Shown here: positions 54,103 through 63,126 of the stretch, piece after piece
How the letters are laid out: every line of letters begins with the position of its first letter
Numbering within the stretch: the first letter of the stretch is position 1
Source of the DNA: Rhizobium herbae
Lineage (GTDB): Bacteria > Pseudomonadota > Alphaproteobacteria > Rhizobiales > Rhizobiaceae
Reading direction: 5' to 3'
DNA length: 64,000 bases
Assembly (NCBI RefSeq): GCF_017873135.1
Contig: NZ_JAGGJV010000001.1
Location: 806,001 to 870,000 of the forward strand
Program-made: the position numbers and the translations under genes
Notes under the pieces: model-generated
Seen by the model: only the letters and a program-made list of their open reading frames with translations
Database searches by the model: none
Told to the model about the DNA's origin: nothing

Positions 54103-54668
54103 TCGTTCTGGAAACGCAGCGGCTGCGCGTCCGCAACTGGCTGGAGACCGACCGGCCGCTCTTTGCCGAAATCAACGCCGACCCGAAAGTCATGGAATTT
54201 TTTCCGCGCAGGCGCTCGCGGCAGGAATCCGATGCCCTGATGGACGAAGTCCGGCGCCGGATCGGCGAAACCGGGCTTGGCTTCTTCGCCCTGGCGCTGA
54301 AGGACACGGACGAGCCGATCGGCTTTCTCGGGTTGGCGCGCACCGACCTGGAACCGTGCCTGCCGGACGGGACGGTCGAAATCGGCTGGCGGCTGGCTGT
54401 TCGGTTCTGGCGGCACGGCTATGTCACGGAAGCGTCGGAAGCGATGCTGCGCCATGGCTTTGAAACGCACGGGCTTGCCGAAATCGTCTCCTTCGCGGTG
54501 GAAAACAACACACGCTCCACCGCCGTCATGCAACGCCTCGGTTTGCGCCATGACCCGGCGCGTGACTTTGTGCATCCACGCGTGCCCGACACAGCGCCGC
54601 ATCTCAGGCGGCATGTGCTCTATGCAATCAGTCGGGATGAATGGCTGAAGCGGCAAAGGCGAGCCTGA
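54099..54668 (+). CDS. GNAT N-acetyltransferase (RimJ/RimL type)
   Basis: A 189-residue acetyltransferase. ETQRLRVRNWLETDRPLFAEINADPKVMEFF at the N-terminus and VEIGWRLAVRFWRHGYVTEASEAMLRHGFETHGLAEIVSFAVENNTRSTAVMQRLGL are typical of the RimJ/RimL branch. GTG start overlaps the serB stop (GTGA). It may acetylate a protein N-terminus or a small amine. Substrate unknown. Confidence 0.88.
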   Translation: MIVLETQRLRVRNWLETDRPLFAEINADPKVMEFFPRRRSRQESDALMDEVRRRIGETGLGFFALALKDTDEPIGFLGLARTDLEPCLPDGTVEIGWRLAVRFWRHGYVTEASEAMLRHGFETHGLAEIVSFAVENNTRSTAVMQRLGLRHDPARDFVHPRVPDTAPHLRRHVLYAISRDEWLKRQRRA

Positions 54669-54711
54669 CGGCCCGCCTCGTTCGACTGCACGACGGTCCC
54701 GGCAGGGCCGC

Positions 54712-56247
54712 CTACTCGATCCGCACCGTCACGAACCGCAGTTCGCCGGTCTTGTTGGCAATCATCAGCAGCGCATTGCGCCGGCCGTCGGCCTTCAGTT
54801 CCTCGACCCGAGCCGACACGTCTTCCGGCGTCTTCATCGCTTCCTGGCCGATCTCGACGATGACATCGCCGGATGCGATCCGCCGTTCTGCGGCTGCCGA
54901 TTGCGGCTGCACGTCGGCGACCACGACCCCCTCGACATCCTCCGAAATTCCATAGGTCTTGCGGCTTTCCGCGTCGAGAACGGCGAGCTTCATGCCAAGC
55001 ACCACGTCGGATGCCGGCAGATCGGCGGCGGGCGGTTCTGCCTGATCGGTGCCTTCCTCGCTTTCCGGTGTCTTGGCGGCCTCCGCTTCGGCGAGGTTTT
55101 CGCCATCTTCCAGACGGCCGAGCGTCACCTTGACGGTCATTTCCTTGCCATCGCGGATGATGACGACATCGACGGCCTTGCCAACCGGGCTTTCAGCCAC
55201 GACACGCGGCAGGTCACGCATCTCGACGACATCGCGACCGTCGAACTTGATGATCACGTCGCCCGTCTTGATTTCTCCGCCATCGACAGGACCACCCTTG
55301 ATGATGCCGGCGACGAGGGCACCTTTCGGCGTATCCATTTTCAGGCTCTCGGCAATATCGGCGTTGACGGGCTGGATGCGCACGCCGAGCCAGCCGCGAT
55401 GGGTCTCGCCGAATTCTCTCAGCTGGGAAATGACGTTGCCGGCAAGCTCCGTCGGAACGGAGAACCCGATGCCGATCGATCCGCCGCTCGGCGAAATGAT
55501 CGCCGTGTTGATGCCGATGACCTCGCCCTTCATGTTGAACAGCGGGCCGCCGGAGTTGCCCTTGTTGATCGCGGCATCGGTCTGGATGAAATTGTCGTAG
55601 GGACCGGCGTTGATGTTGCGGCCGCGGGCCGAAATAATCCCCACCGTCACCGTGCCGCCAAGGCCGAACGGATTGCCGATGGCCATCACCCAGTCACCGA
55701 TCCGCATCTTGCGGGAATCACCGAGCGGAACGGCCGTCAACGGCTTCTTCGGCTCGACCTTCAGCACGGCAAGGTCGGTCTTCGTGTCCGTGCCGATCAG
55801 TTTGGCCTTCAGTTTCGAGCCATTGGCAAAATTGATCTCGATATCGTCGGCGCCCTCGATCACGTGGTTGTTGGTGACGATGATGCCGGACGGATCGATG
55901 ACGAAGCCGGAGCCGAGCGAGTTGACGGTACGCTGGCGATCGCCGCCCTCACCGCCCTGCCCCTTGAAGAACTCGTCAAAGAAATCCTGGAACGGCGAGC
56001 CTTCCGGCACCTGCGGCATCGGCGCCTGATCGTCGTTCTTGACGTTCTGCGAGGTCGATATGTTGACGACGGCGTCGAGAAGTCCGGCCGCGAGATCGGC
56101 AACGGAATCCGGGCCCTGCTGCGTCAGCACCGGTGGCTTCGTCTGGGCCTGCGCGACGGACGGCACCGGCACGGAGTTCAACAGCAGCGCGGCACTCGCA
56201 GCAAGCGTGACGGACCGGAAGAAGGAAGCGCGGATGGACAAGCCCAT
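54712..56247 (-). CDS. degP: Do family periplasmic serine protease (DegP-like)
   Basis: A 511-residue HtrA protease. Signal peptide to about residue 34 (VAQA). Catalytic triad His128 (TNNHVIEG), Asp158 (KTDLAVLK), Ser232 (NKGNSGGPLF). Two PDZ domains follow (about 260-360 and 410-500, the first starting GWLGVRIQPVNADIAESL), separated by an acidic linker (ENLAEAEAAKTPESEEGTDQAEPP). Start ATG 56247 has GAGAGGA. It degrades or refolds damaged envelope proteins. Downstream in the hflK-hflC neighbourhood. Confidence 0.95.
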   Translation of the reverse strand: MGLSIRASFFRSVTLAASAALLLNSVPVPSVAQAQTKPPVLTQQGPDSVADLAAGLLDAVVNISTSQNVKNDDQAPMPQVPEGSPFQDFFDEFFKGQGGEGGDRQRTVNSLGSGFVIDPSGIIVTNNHVIEGADDIEINFANGSKLKAKLIGTDTKTDLAVLKVEPKKPLTAVPLGDSRKMRIGDWVMAIGNPFGLGGTVTVGIISARGRNINAGPYDNFIQTDAAINKGNSGGPLFNMKGEVIGINTAIISPSGGSIGIGFSVPTELAGNVISQLREFGETHRGWLGVRIQPVNADIAESLKMDTPKGALVAGIIKGGPVDGGEIKTGDVIIKFDGRDVVEMRDLPRVVAESPVGKAVDVVIIRDGKEMTVKVTLGRLEDGENLAEAEAAKTPESEEGTDQAEPPAADLPASDVVLGMKLAVLDAESRKTYGISEDVEGVVVADVQPQSAAAERRIASGDVIVEIGQEAMKTPEDVSARVEELKADGRRNALLMIANKTGELRFVTVRIE

Positions 56248-56461
56248 GGGGTCCTCTCGATTTGCGATGGCATACCGCCGCAAAACCGGCCGGCAGGAAA
56301 TATGGTCGTCAGGCTGGCGGGTATCGCGGCTGGGAGATTGGCTCTCCGTCAGCCTCCCGCCGCCTAATGTGGCGTATAATCTGCTCGAAGATAAGGCGGA
56401 TTCGGGACGCGTCCAGTCATCTTTTCGTCAACGTCCCAGGCGACGCCTCGCGCCGGACCTC

Positions 56462-56848
56462 TCAGGTCATGATCTCGTGACCATGCGCCTTCAATGCCGC
56501 CACGGCCTTGTCGAGATCCGAGCCGATGATGAAGACGTAATCGGTACTGAAGGTCGAATTGGCAAAGATGCCGACACCGGCGTCCGACAGCGGGTTGAGC
56601 ACGGAGGCGAGTACGCCGGGAACATCGAAGGTGAAATGCTGTTCGATGCGGAAACAACGCCAGCCGCCCGACGACTGGATATTGGAGGGAATGCGCGCCG
56701 CCCGGCAGACGAGCGTCATCTCCTCGCGCGAACTCGAGACCGCCCAGAACCCCGCCCCCGCAAGCCATTCCGGCAGAGGCGTCCCGATGTTGAGCCGTGT
56801 GATCGCATATTCTGCGTCCACCAGGCGAATAAGCAATTTATGTGTCAT
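56462..56848 (-). CDS. tandem ACT domain protein
   Basis: A 128-residue soluble protein. The N-terminal half (LLIRLVDAEYAITRLN ... GFWAVSSSREEMTLVCR) and the C-terminal half (IEQHFTFDVPGVLASVLNPLSDAGVGIFANSTFSTDYVFIIGSDLDKAVAAL) both look like ACT modules, the COG3603/CASTOR-type fold that binds amino acids. It lies between DUF2065 (3-base gap) and degP on the same strand. It may sense an amino acid; no catalytic domain is attached. Confidence 0.8.
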   Translation of the reverse strand: MTHKLLIRLVDAEYAITRLNIGTPLPEWLAGAGFWAVSSSREEMTLVCRAARIPSNIQSSGGWRCFRIEQHFTFDVPGVLASVLNPLSDAGVGIFANSTFSTDYVFIIGSDLDKAVAALKAHGHEIMT

Positions 56849-56851
56849 GTC

Positions 56852-57037
56852 CTATCCTCGCACCATCCAGACAAGTGCGACGCCGATAGCGACGGAGACA
56901 AGCCCGAACAGCCGCAACTGTTGCTCCGGAATATGGGGCAATCGTTTCGCCATTTCCACCAAAACCAAAGGGGCCAGTGCGTACACCAGCCCCTCGATGA
57001 TCAGGAAAAATGCAATTCCTGTCAGAAAATCACCCAT
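56852..57037 (-). CDS. DUF2065 (YjeT-like) membrane protein
   Basis: A 61-residue protein with two transmembrane segments (TGIAFFLIIEGLVYALAPLVL and LRLFGLVSVAIGVALVWMV) joined by a basic loop (KRLPHIPEQQ). This is the DUF2065/YjeT family, which is regularly encoded beside hflC, as here (8-base gap). Function unknown; probably part of the HflKC membrane complex or its assembly. Confidence 0.9.
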   Translation of the reverse strand: MGDFLTGIAFFLIIEGLVYALAPLVLVEMAKRLPHIPEQQLRLFGLVSVAIGVALVWMVRG

Positions 57038-57045
57038 TTCGCCGA

Positions 57046-57963
57046 TCAGTTTCCTGCAGCGGGCTGAGTGGCGGAGGGCGCGGGCGCGCCATCCGAACTG
57101 TTGAAATAGCGGAAGAATTCCGAATCCGGCGACAGAACCAGCGTCGTATCCGGGCTGCCGATCGCCTGATCATAGGCGGTCATCGACCGGTAGAACTCGA
57201 AGAACTTCGGATCGCGCGCAAACGCATCGGCAAAGACAGCAGTCCGCTCGGCCTCGCCCTGACCGCGCAGGATTTCCGAATCGCGCTGCGCTTCGGCAAC
57301 GAACTCGACAACCTGACGGTCGGCAACGGCACGGCGCGTCTGGCCCTTCTCGTTACCGCGGGCGCGGATCAGTTCGGCTTCCGCCAGACGCTCGGCCTTC
57401 ATTCGCTCGAACGTCTGCTGCGAGACTTCCTGGGTCAGGTCGGTGCGCTGAATGCGGACATCCTCGATATTGAGGCCCAGCGATTCGGCGTCGGTTTTCA
57501 GGTCGGCGCGCACTTCGCGCATCATCGATGCACGCTCTTCGGAAAGTGCCGATTCAAAGCCACGAAGACCGTAGACCCGGCGCAGCGAGGCGTCGAGACG
57601 GGTGCGAAGGCGCGATTCGGCCGATTCCCGGTCGCCGGAAACCGTTTCGCGGAAGCGCCGTGCGTCGGCGATCTTGTAGACGACGAAGGCGTCGACTTCA
57701 TAGAACTTGCCGCCGGAAACCTGCACGCGGATATTGTCGAGGTCGAAGCGCAGTGCCTGCTTCTCGACGTACTGAACGCGGTCAGCGTCCATGAAGGCGA
57801 AGGGCAGCTTGAAATAGAGGCCCGGCTCGGTCTTGACGTCCTTGATCTGGCCGAAGCGCACGACGATCGCCTGCTGGCGCTGGTTGACGATGAAGACGGA
57901 GGAATAGACCACCATCAGCACCAGCGCGATGCCGATCAGAATATAGGGAAGACGGTTGTTCAT
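57046..57963 (-). CDS. hflC: HflC, SPFH-domain protease modulator
   Basis: A 305-residue membrane protein. One N-terminal transmembrane helix (YILIGIALVLMVVYSSVFIV), then the SPFH domain (QQAIVVRFGQIKDVKTEPGLYFKLPFAFMDADRVQYVEKQALRF) and a coiled-coil C-terminal half. With HflK it forms a cage in the inner membrane that controls FtsH proteolysis. Start overlaps the hflK stop by one base, so they are coupled. Confidence 0.95.
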   Translation of the reverse strand: MNNRLPYILIGIALVLMVVYSSVFIVNQRQQAIVVRFGQIKDVKTEPGLYFKLPFAFMDADRVQYVEKQALRFDLDNIRVQVSGGKFYEVDAFVVYKIADARRFRETVSGDRESAESRLRTRLDASLRRVYGLRGFESALSEERASMMREVRADLKTDAESLGLNIEDVRIQRTDLTQEVSQQTFERMKAERLAEAELIRARGNEKGQTRRAVADRQVVEFVAEAQRDSEILRGQGEAERTAVFADAFARDPKFFEFYRSMTAYDQAIGSPDTTLVLSPDSEFFRYFNSSDGAPAPSATQPAAGN

Positions 57964-59078
57964 TACTGGGCCCCTCCCGACTGCGCGGGCTTGCCGATTT
58001 CATTGAGCGGCAGATAGGGCAGCACGCCCTGGCCGTTCTTCTCGTCGAGGATGACCTTCTTGGACTTGCCCAGAACGCTCTGCATCGTTTCGAGATAGAG
58101 ACGCTTGCGCGTCACGTCGGGAGCCTTGGCATAGGCATCGTAGACCGAGATGAAGCGCTGTGCCTCACCCTGTGCTTCCTTGACGACACGGCCCTTGTAG
58201 GCGGCCGCCTCTTCGCGGAGCTGGGCTGCCTGACCGCGGGCCTTGCCGAGTACCTGGTTGGCGTACTGGTTGGCTTCCTCGACGAAACGGTCTTCGTCCT
58301 GCTCGGCGCGCTGCACTTCGTCGAACGCATCGGCGACTTCGCGCGGCGGAGCCGCGTCCTCGATGGCGACCGTGTTGACGGAGATGCCGGCGCCGTAGCT
58401 GTCCATCGTCGCCTGGATCGTCGTCTTCACGTCGGCTGCGATCGCCTGACGGTTGTCGCGGAAGATGTCCTGTGCCGGACGGCGGCCGACGACTTCGCGC
58501 ATGGCGCTTTCGGCAACCTGCTGCAGCGTGTCGGACGGATCTTCGACATTGAAGAGATAGGCCTTGGGGTCGGTTACGGAAAACAGCACGGAAAACTGAA
58601 CGTTGACGATGTTCTGGTCGCCCGAAAGCATCAGGCCGGCGGCCGATTGGTCGCCCAGGCCGGACTTGCTGCCGATATTCTGCTGCTGCTCGGTGATCTT
58701 GACCATTTCGACAGTTTCAAGCGGCCAGAAATGGTAGTGCAGGCCCGGCATGGAAATCTCGTCCTTCGGCTTGCCGAAACGCATTTCGACGCCGCGCTCG
58801 TCCGGCTGGACGGTGTAGATCGAATTGATCAGGACGAAACCGACGACGAGAAGACCGATGATCGCGGCGACGCCGCCGTTGAAACCGCCGGGCACGACGC
58901 TTTTCAGCTGGTCCTGACCCCGGCGGAAGATTTCTTCCAGATCCGGCGGACCGCCATTGCCGCGGCCGCCACCACCGCCACGCGGGCGGTTCGGCCCCTG
59001 GCCCCAGGGGCCTTTATTTCCGCCGCCGCCGCCGCCCCAAGGACCGCCGCCGCCACCGTTCTGATTGCTCCAGGGCAT
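57963..59078 (-). CDS. hflK: HflK, SPFH-domain protease modulator
   Basis: A 371-residue membrane protein. A Gly-rich N-terminus (residues 8-45, with runs of Gly and PWGGG/GPWG) precedes a transmembrane helix (AAIIGLLVVGFVLINSIYTV) and the SPFH domain (VQPDERGVEMRFGKPKDEISMPGLHYHFWPLETVEMVKI). Partner of HflC in control of FtsH. First gene of the hflK-hflC-DUF2065 run. Confidence 0.95.
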   Translation of the reverse strand: MPWSNQNGGGGGPWGGGGGGNKGPWGQGPNRPRGGGGGRGNGGPPDLEEIFRRGQDQLKSVVPGGFNGGVAAIIGLLVVGFVLINSIYTVQPDERGVEMRFGKPKDEISMPGLHYHFWPLETVEMVKITEQQQNIGSKSGLGDQSAAGLMLSGDQNIVNVQFSVLFSVTDPKAYLFNVEDPSDTLQQVAESAMREVVGRRPAQDIFRDNRQAIAADVKTTIQATMDSYGAGISVNTVAIEDAAPPREVADAFDEVQRAEQDEDRFVEEANQYANQVLGKARGQAAQLREEAAAYKGRVVKEAQGEAQRFISVYDAYAKAPDVTRKRLYLETMQSVLGKSKKVILDEKNGQGVLPYLPLNEIGKPAQSGGAQ

Positions 59079-59228
59079 TCATACCTCTTCCATAGAAAAA
59101 ATTCCGAGATCAATGCCCCGCGGACACGCCGCAGGCCATGATGTGAGACCGTTATAGGTATCTCCAGAACGGCTTTCAACGCGACGCATCCAACTTCACC
59201 GTAAATCCGGCAAAATAGTTAGCATTGC

Positions 59229-59744
59229 TCAGTTTTTCCGCTGCCATATCGAGAAATGCATGGCGTGGCTGTCCTTTTCGCCCTGCGGCAGGGGCTCATC
59301 TGCGATCTTGTCGAAAATATCCGGATCGATGGGCGGAAAGCGGGTATCCCCGTCGATTGCAGCAGCGACCTCGGTCACATGCAGAATATCGGCCAGACCG
59401 ATGGCCTGGCGATAGATCTCGCCGCCGCCGATAACGCAGACCTCGCCCGCACCCAGTTCCGCCGCCCGCCGGCGCGCTTCGACGAGCGCTGCCTCCAGCG
59501 ACTGAACGACCGTTGCGCCGTCGGCCGCAAAACCGGCATCGCGGCTGATGACGATGTTGGGACGTCCCGGCAGCGGCCTTCCGATCGAGGCCCATGTCTT
59601 GCGTCCCATGATGACAGGCTTTCCGAGCGTCAGCGCCTTGAAGCGCTTGAGGTCGCTCGGCAGATGCCACGGCAGCCCGCCGTCGCGGCCGATCACGCCG
59701 TTCGAGGACACCGCGACGACAATGGTTACTCTCGGCTCAGTCAT
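59229..59744 (-). CDS. folA: dihydrofolate reductase
   Basis: A 171-residue chromosomal DHFR that regenerates tetrahydrofolate with NADPH. Motifs: VAVSSNGVIGRDGGLPWHLPSDLKRFK with catalytic acidic Asp31, GKPVIMGRKTWASIG and VCVIGGGEIYRQAIGLAD. ATG 59744 overlaps the end of the upstream GST gene by 8 bases. Works with thyA just upstream on the same strand. Confidence 0.95.
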   Translation of the reverse strand: MTEPRVTIVVAVSSNGVIGRDGGLPWHLPSDLKRFKALTLGKPVIMGRKTWASIGRPLPGRPNIVISRDAGFAADGATVVQSLEAALVEARRRAAELGAGEVCVIGGGEIYRQAIGLADILHVTEVAAAIDGDTRFPPIDPDIFDKIADEPLPQGEKDSHAMHFSIWQRKN

Positions 59745-60342
59745 GAAACCCATCCGGCTTGCTGTCGATTTCGCGGGCGCGGGCAAGCGCCGGACGCGCT
59801 GTCAAAGTCTGCACATAACGATCGACGCTGATGCTTTCCGGCAAGAGCCTGCGCATCCATGAAAGAGCGCCGCCAAGCATGAGATCGACCGCACTGACCG
59901 TTGCGCCCAGCAGATAGGGCTGTTTGTCGAGCGTCGCGACCACATGCGCGCACATCTCCTCATACCCCTTGGCAAGGACCGGATTGCTCTGCGTCATACC
60001 GCTGATGAAAGCGGTTCCGCAGGGCTCGATCACCCCGGCATAATAGGCAAGCCAGGACAGGTAGGCGCCCCGCTCCGGATGGCCGGCCGGCCGGCCCATC
60101 TCCGACCCGGGATAAAGCTCCGTGAGATATTGGGCAACCGCGATCGATTCGGTCACAAGTGCCCCGTTGTGCAAGAGCGCCGGAACCTGTTTGTGCGGAT
60201 GCGGGTTGTTGTCGTCCGGGCCGCCGGAACCATCCCGGCGGCGGATGGAGACGTAGCGGATGTCGTACTCCGCTCCCAGTTCCTCAAGCAGCCACAGGAT
60301 TCGACCCGATCGAGACATCGGCGCATGGATCAATGTCAGCAT
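59737..60342 (-). CDS. glutathione S-transferase-like protein
   Basis: A 201-residue GST. Thioredoxin-fold N-terminal domain (TLIHAPMSRSGRILWLLEELGAEYDI ... HPHKQVPALLHNGALVTESIAVAQYL, with the cis-Pro and ES glutathione-site motif) and an all-helical C-terminal domain (VSAVDLMLGGALSWMRR). The Ser near residue 10-12 is the likely catalytic residue. Sits between thyA and folA. Substrate unknown; role in detoxification assumed from the family. Confidence 0.88.
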   Translation of the reverse strand: MLTLIHAPMSRSGRILWLLEELGAEYDIRYVSIRRRDGSGGPDDNNPHPHKQVPALLHNGALVTESIAVAQYLTELYPGSEMGRPAGHPERGAYLSWLAYYAGVIEPCGTAFISGMTQSNPVLAKGYEEMCAHVVATLDKQPYLLGATVSAVDLMLGGALSWMRRLLPESISVDRYVQTLTARPALARAREIDSKPDGFHD

Positions 60343-60404
60343 ATGGTCCTCCCCGACAGTTCAACTGTTGGTGACCTTGTCCGGCCACCATGTCATCATT
60401 GCAT

Positions 60405-61199
60405 TCAAACCGAGACCGGCGCCTTGATATGTGAATCGGCCTGGTAACCGACGAGCTCAAAGTCTTCGAATTTAAACGAAAACAGATCTTTCACGTCTGG
60501 ATTGATGACCATCCTCGGCAGGATCTTCGGCGTTCGCGTCAACTGCTCGCGCGCCTGATCGAAATGATTCTGATAGATATGCGTATCGCCGAACGTGTGG
60601 ACAAAATCGCCGGGCTCAAGGCCGCAGACCTGCGCCACCATTAGGGTCAGCAGCGCATAGGAGGCGGTGTTGAAGGGCACGCCGAGGAAGACATCGGCAG
60701 AGCGCTGGTACAGCTGGCAGGACAGCTTGCCGTCGGAAACATAGAACTGGAACAGGCAGTGGCATGGCGGCAGCGCCATCTCGTCGACCAGCGCCGGGTT
60801 CCAGGCCGAGACGATGTGACGGCGCGAATGCGGGTTCGTCTTCAGGCCTTCGACGAGGGCCGCGATCTGGTCGAGATGACGACCGTCATGGGTCGGCCAG
60901 GAGCGCCATTGGTAACCGTAGACAGGACCGAGGTCGCCGTTCTCATCCGCCCATTCATCCCAGATATTGACGCCGTTGTCCTTGAGATAGGCGATGTTGG
61001 TATCGCCCTTCAGGAACCAGAGCAACTCATGGATGATCGATCTGAGATGCAGTTTCTTGGTGGTCAGCACCGGAAAGCCATCCGCCAGATTGAACCGCAT
61101 CTGGTAGCCGAAGACGGAGCGCGTCCCGGTTCCCGTCCGGTCGCTGCGGTCGGTGCCGGTCTCCATCACATGGCGCAAGAGGTCGAGATATTGTTTCAT
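60405..61199 (-). CDS. thyA: thymidylate synthase
   Basis: A 264-residue enzyme that methylates dUMP to dTMP with methylenetetrahydrofolate. Nucleophile Cys146 in [13 protein letters not shown], plus [38 protein letters not shown] and [18 protein letters not shown]. The length equals the E. coli enzyme. I start at ATG 61199, where homology begins; upstream in-frame codons are not conserved. Confidence 0.97.
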   Translation of the reverse strand: MKQYLDLLRHVMETGTDRSDRTGTGTRSVFGYQMRFNLADGFPVLTTKKLHLRSIIHELLWFLKGDTNIAYLKDNGVNIWDEWADENGDLGPVYGYQWRSWPTHDGRHLDQIAALVEGLKTNPHSRRHIVSAWNPALVDEMALPPCHCLFQFYVSDGKLSCQLYQRSADVFLGVPFNTASYALLTLMVAQVCGLEPGDFVHTFGDTHIYQNHFDQAREQLTRTPKILPRMVINPDVKDLFSFKFEDFELVGYQADSHIKAPVSV

Positions 61200-61288
61200 G
61201 GGGTCCGCCGCCGATTCGTGTCGCGCTAAAATAGGCGCAAGTCGGCGGCGAACCAATCGGTAAATCCCGGGCGTCCCCAGGCTTGCGA

Positions 61289-61597
61289 TCAAAGCGTCGC
61301 GAGCTTGCCGAGGTGTTTTGCCACCAGATAATAGAACGTCACGCGAGACTTCGACCGGTCGCCGGCCATGGTCTTGGCAACGGCATCCACCGCGGCATCG
61401 GCGTCAGGCCCGGTGACACCGAGCTTCTTGCCGCACCATTTTTCCTTGACGCGGTCGAGTTCCGTCGGGTCGGAGGCTGAAACGAGCGAGGAATCCTTGT
61501 TGCGCAACGCGATGCCCAGATGCTTGACAATCTTGCTCACCACGGCTTCGTCGGCGCCGCTGTCGTATTTCTGAACATCTGCGAGATAATCCGTCAT
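61289..61597 (-). CDS. DUF2853 protein
   Basis: A 102-residue soluble helical protein. [54 protein letters not shown] and the final [14 protein letters not shown] match the DUF2853 family of small proteins found in alphaproteobacteria. Function unknown. Lies between thyA and the tmRNA gene. Confidence 0.9.
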   Translation of the reverse strand: MTDYLADVQKYDSGADEAVVSKIVKHLGIALRNKDSSLVSASDPTELDRVKEKWCGKKLGVTGPDADAAVDAVAKTMAGDRSKSRVTFYYLVAKHLGKLATL

Positions 61598-61778
61598 GGT
61601 GTCTCCTCACACGGTTTGGCTTCACGTTGCGCGTCGTTGCTGATGAAAGGTGCGCAACGTGAGTTTTTTCACGCTTTGCGAGCAAGTCAAGGCCAATCCG
61701 CCGGGTACGGACAGGAAGTCCATGCTCTATTTTCGAAAAGGCCCTTTTCTTGGCGCACGTTAAGACCTATATCTCCCC

Positions 61779-62130
61779 TGCCGTCTTCGGGCGGCTATGG
61801 TGATAAACAGGCGATGGAATAAGCCTATTGGACCCGGGGGCGGTACCCGGCGCCTCCACCAAAAACCGGTCAGGAATCACTTACCGACCGGCTTTTGATG
61901 GGGGCGAAATAGGATCGACAAGGGTGTAAAGATCGACTTTTTGCTCGGCATTGTACCACCGTTATCGGGCTAAAATTGTAGTTGCAAACGACAACTATGC
62001 GGAAGCTCGTCTCGCTGCTTAATCGCAGTGTGACACTTCAAATCAAGTCCTTCCGGTTCGCACCGTAAGGCGGGGTTCGGAGGTACCTGGCAACAGAAAC
62101 CTCCACTACTCTCCCCCTGCACTTCAGCTT
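61779..62130 (+). ncRNA. ssrA: tmRNA, circularly permuted two-piece form
   Basis: The gene rescues stalled ribosomes. The acceptor piece comes first and ends CGCCTCCACCA at 61861. A spacer (61862-61899) holding an ACCGG/CCGGT-type hairpin is removed. The coding piece begins GGGGGCG at 61900, which pairs with CGCCTCC to form the acceptor stem, then has GGATCGAC, equivalent to the E. coli GGATTCGAC. The tag frame is at 61984-62022. The promoter probably has CTATAT at 61767-61772. The 3' end is estimated (a GGAGGT/ACCTCC hairpin lies near 62078-62105). Confidence 0.93.
61984..62022 (+). other. tmRNA proteolysis tag reading frame (ANDNYAEARLAA)
   Basis: The resume codon GCA at 61984 is followed by eleven codons and TAA, giving the tag ANDNYAEARLAA. 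The C-terminal LAA is the ClpX recognition end, and the first residues (ANDNYAE) are the SspB-binding part, which fits the sspB gene next door. Confidence 0.95.
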
Positions 62131-62271
62131 CTCCCCGCTTCCCTTTGCCTTCTCCAATGCCTTGAAATGGTCTATAGATGATGCAAATGACTCGTATGTC
62201 AGGACTTTCCTGCGTACAGAGCCGATGGCATAAGTGTGACAGAGTTGAGTTACAAGAAAGACGGGGATCTT

Positions 62272-62790
62272 ATGGGCCAAGACCATATCCGCTACGACAT
62301 ACTCGCGCAGGACGCCCTTCGCAGCGTCATCCGCAAGGTTTTGATCGAGGTCGCAGCGACAGGTGCCCTTCCCGGAGATCATCATTTCTTCATCACGTTC
62401 CTGACCGGCGCGCCGGGTGTACGCATTTCCCAGCACCTGAAGGCCAAGTATGCCGAGCAGATGACCATCGTCGTGCAGCATCAGTTCTGGGACCTGAAGG
62501 TCACCGAGACGCTGTTCGAAATCGGCCTGTCCTTCTCCGACACCCCGGAAAAGCTGGTCATCCCCTTCAATGCCATCCGCGGCTTCTATGACCCTTCGGT
62601 CAATTTCGAGCTTGAGTTCGATGTCGCGGCCATCGAAGAGGACGAAGGCGCGGAAATCACCGCCTACCCGATCGCGACGGCAGAAAAGTCTGGCGATTCC
62701 GAGACCGAAGCCGCCGCCAAGCCCGGCGACGACGGCAAGAAGGAGGGCGGATCGGTGATCTCGCTCGATTCCTTCCGCAAGAAGAACTGA
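62272..62790 (+). CDS. sspB: SspB-type ClpXP adaptor
   Basis: A 172-residue adaptor that binds ssrA-tagged proteins and hands them to ClpXP. Core DHIRYDILAQDALRSVIRKVLIEVAATGALPGDHHFFITFLTGAPGVRISQHLKAKYAEQMTIVVQHQFWDL, with the substrate-binding groove region, then a flexible acidic linker and a C-terminal ClpX-docking tail (VISLDSFRKKN). Start ATG 62272 has GGGGA. It follows the tmRNA gene on the same strand. Confidence 0.93.
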   Translation: MGQDHIRYDILAQDALRSVIRKVLIEVAATGALPGDHHFFITFLTGAPGVRISQHLKAKYAEQMTIVVQHQFWDLKVTETLFEIGLSFSDTPEKLVIPFNAIRGFYDPSVNFELEFDVAAIEEDEGAEITAYPIATAEKSGDSETEAAAKPGDDGKKEGGSVISLDSFRKKN

Positions 62791-62814
62791 AACCAGATTC
62801 CAGACAGGTTCACC

Positions 62815-63021
62815 ATGACCGGCGACGTCGTCAATCTCCGTCAGTTCCGCAAGCAGAAGGCACGGACGGAGAAGGACAAGACGGCCGATCAGAACCGCAT
62901 CTCCTTCGGCCGCACCAAGGCGGAAAAACAGTTGACCAGGGCGCTCAACGACAAGGCCGGCAAGGCCCTCGATCAGGGCAAGCGCGAGACGCCGCCGGAT
63001 GATTCCGACCACAAGACGTAA
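62815..63021 (+). CDS. DUF4169 small basic protein
   Basis: A 68-residue highly charged protein (VVNLRQFRKQKARTEKDKTADQNRISFGRTKAEKQ). DUF4169 is a rhizobial family of unknown function. It follows sspB by 24 bases, on the same strand, and precedes a ribbon-helix-helix gene, an arrangement that suggests one operon. Confidence 0.88.
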   Translation: MTGDVVNLRQFRKQKARTEKDKTADQNRISFGRTKAEKQLTRALNDKAGKALDQGKRETPPDDSDHKT

Positions 63022-63082
63022 GTATCGCGGCGCCCAAAACCCTTCAATTCAATGTAAAATCAACAGACAAGCCCAATCTCCG

Positions 63083-63108
63083 GAATCACTTTCAGAAAAA
63101 GGTGATTC
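63083..63108. promoter_or_regulatory. GANTC-bearing inverted repeat
   Basis: GAATCAC (63083-63089) and GTGATTC (63102-63108) form a 7-bp dyad with a 12-base gap, 18 bases before the ribbon-helix-helix gene. Each arm holds a GANTC site, the target of the cell-cycle methylase CcrM in alphaproteobacteria, so the site could be methylation-sensitive. Confidence 0.45.
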
Positions 63109-63126
63109 ACTTTCTGAGGCGACATC

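Noticed and set aside
62038..63012. 324-codon reverse frame over the tmRNA 3' part and sspB
   Set aside because: Covers the conserved tmRNA and the sspB coding strand; Leu/Gly/Arg-rich text without a domain.
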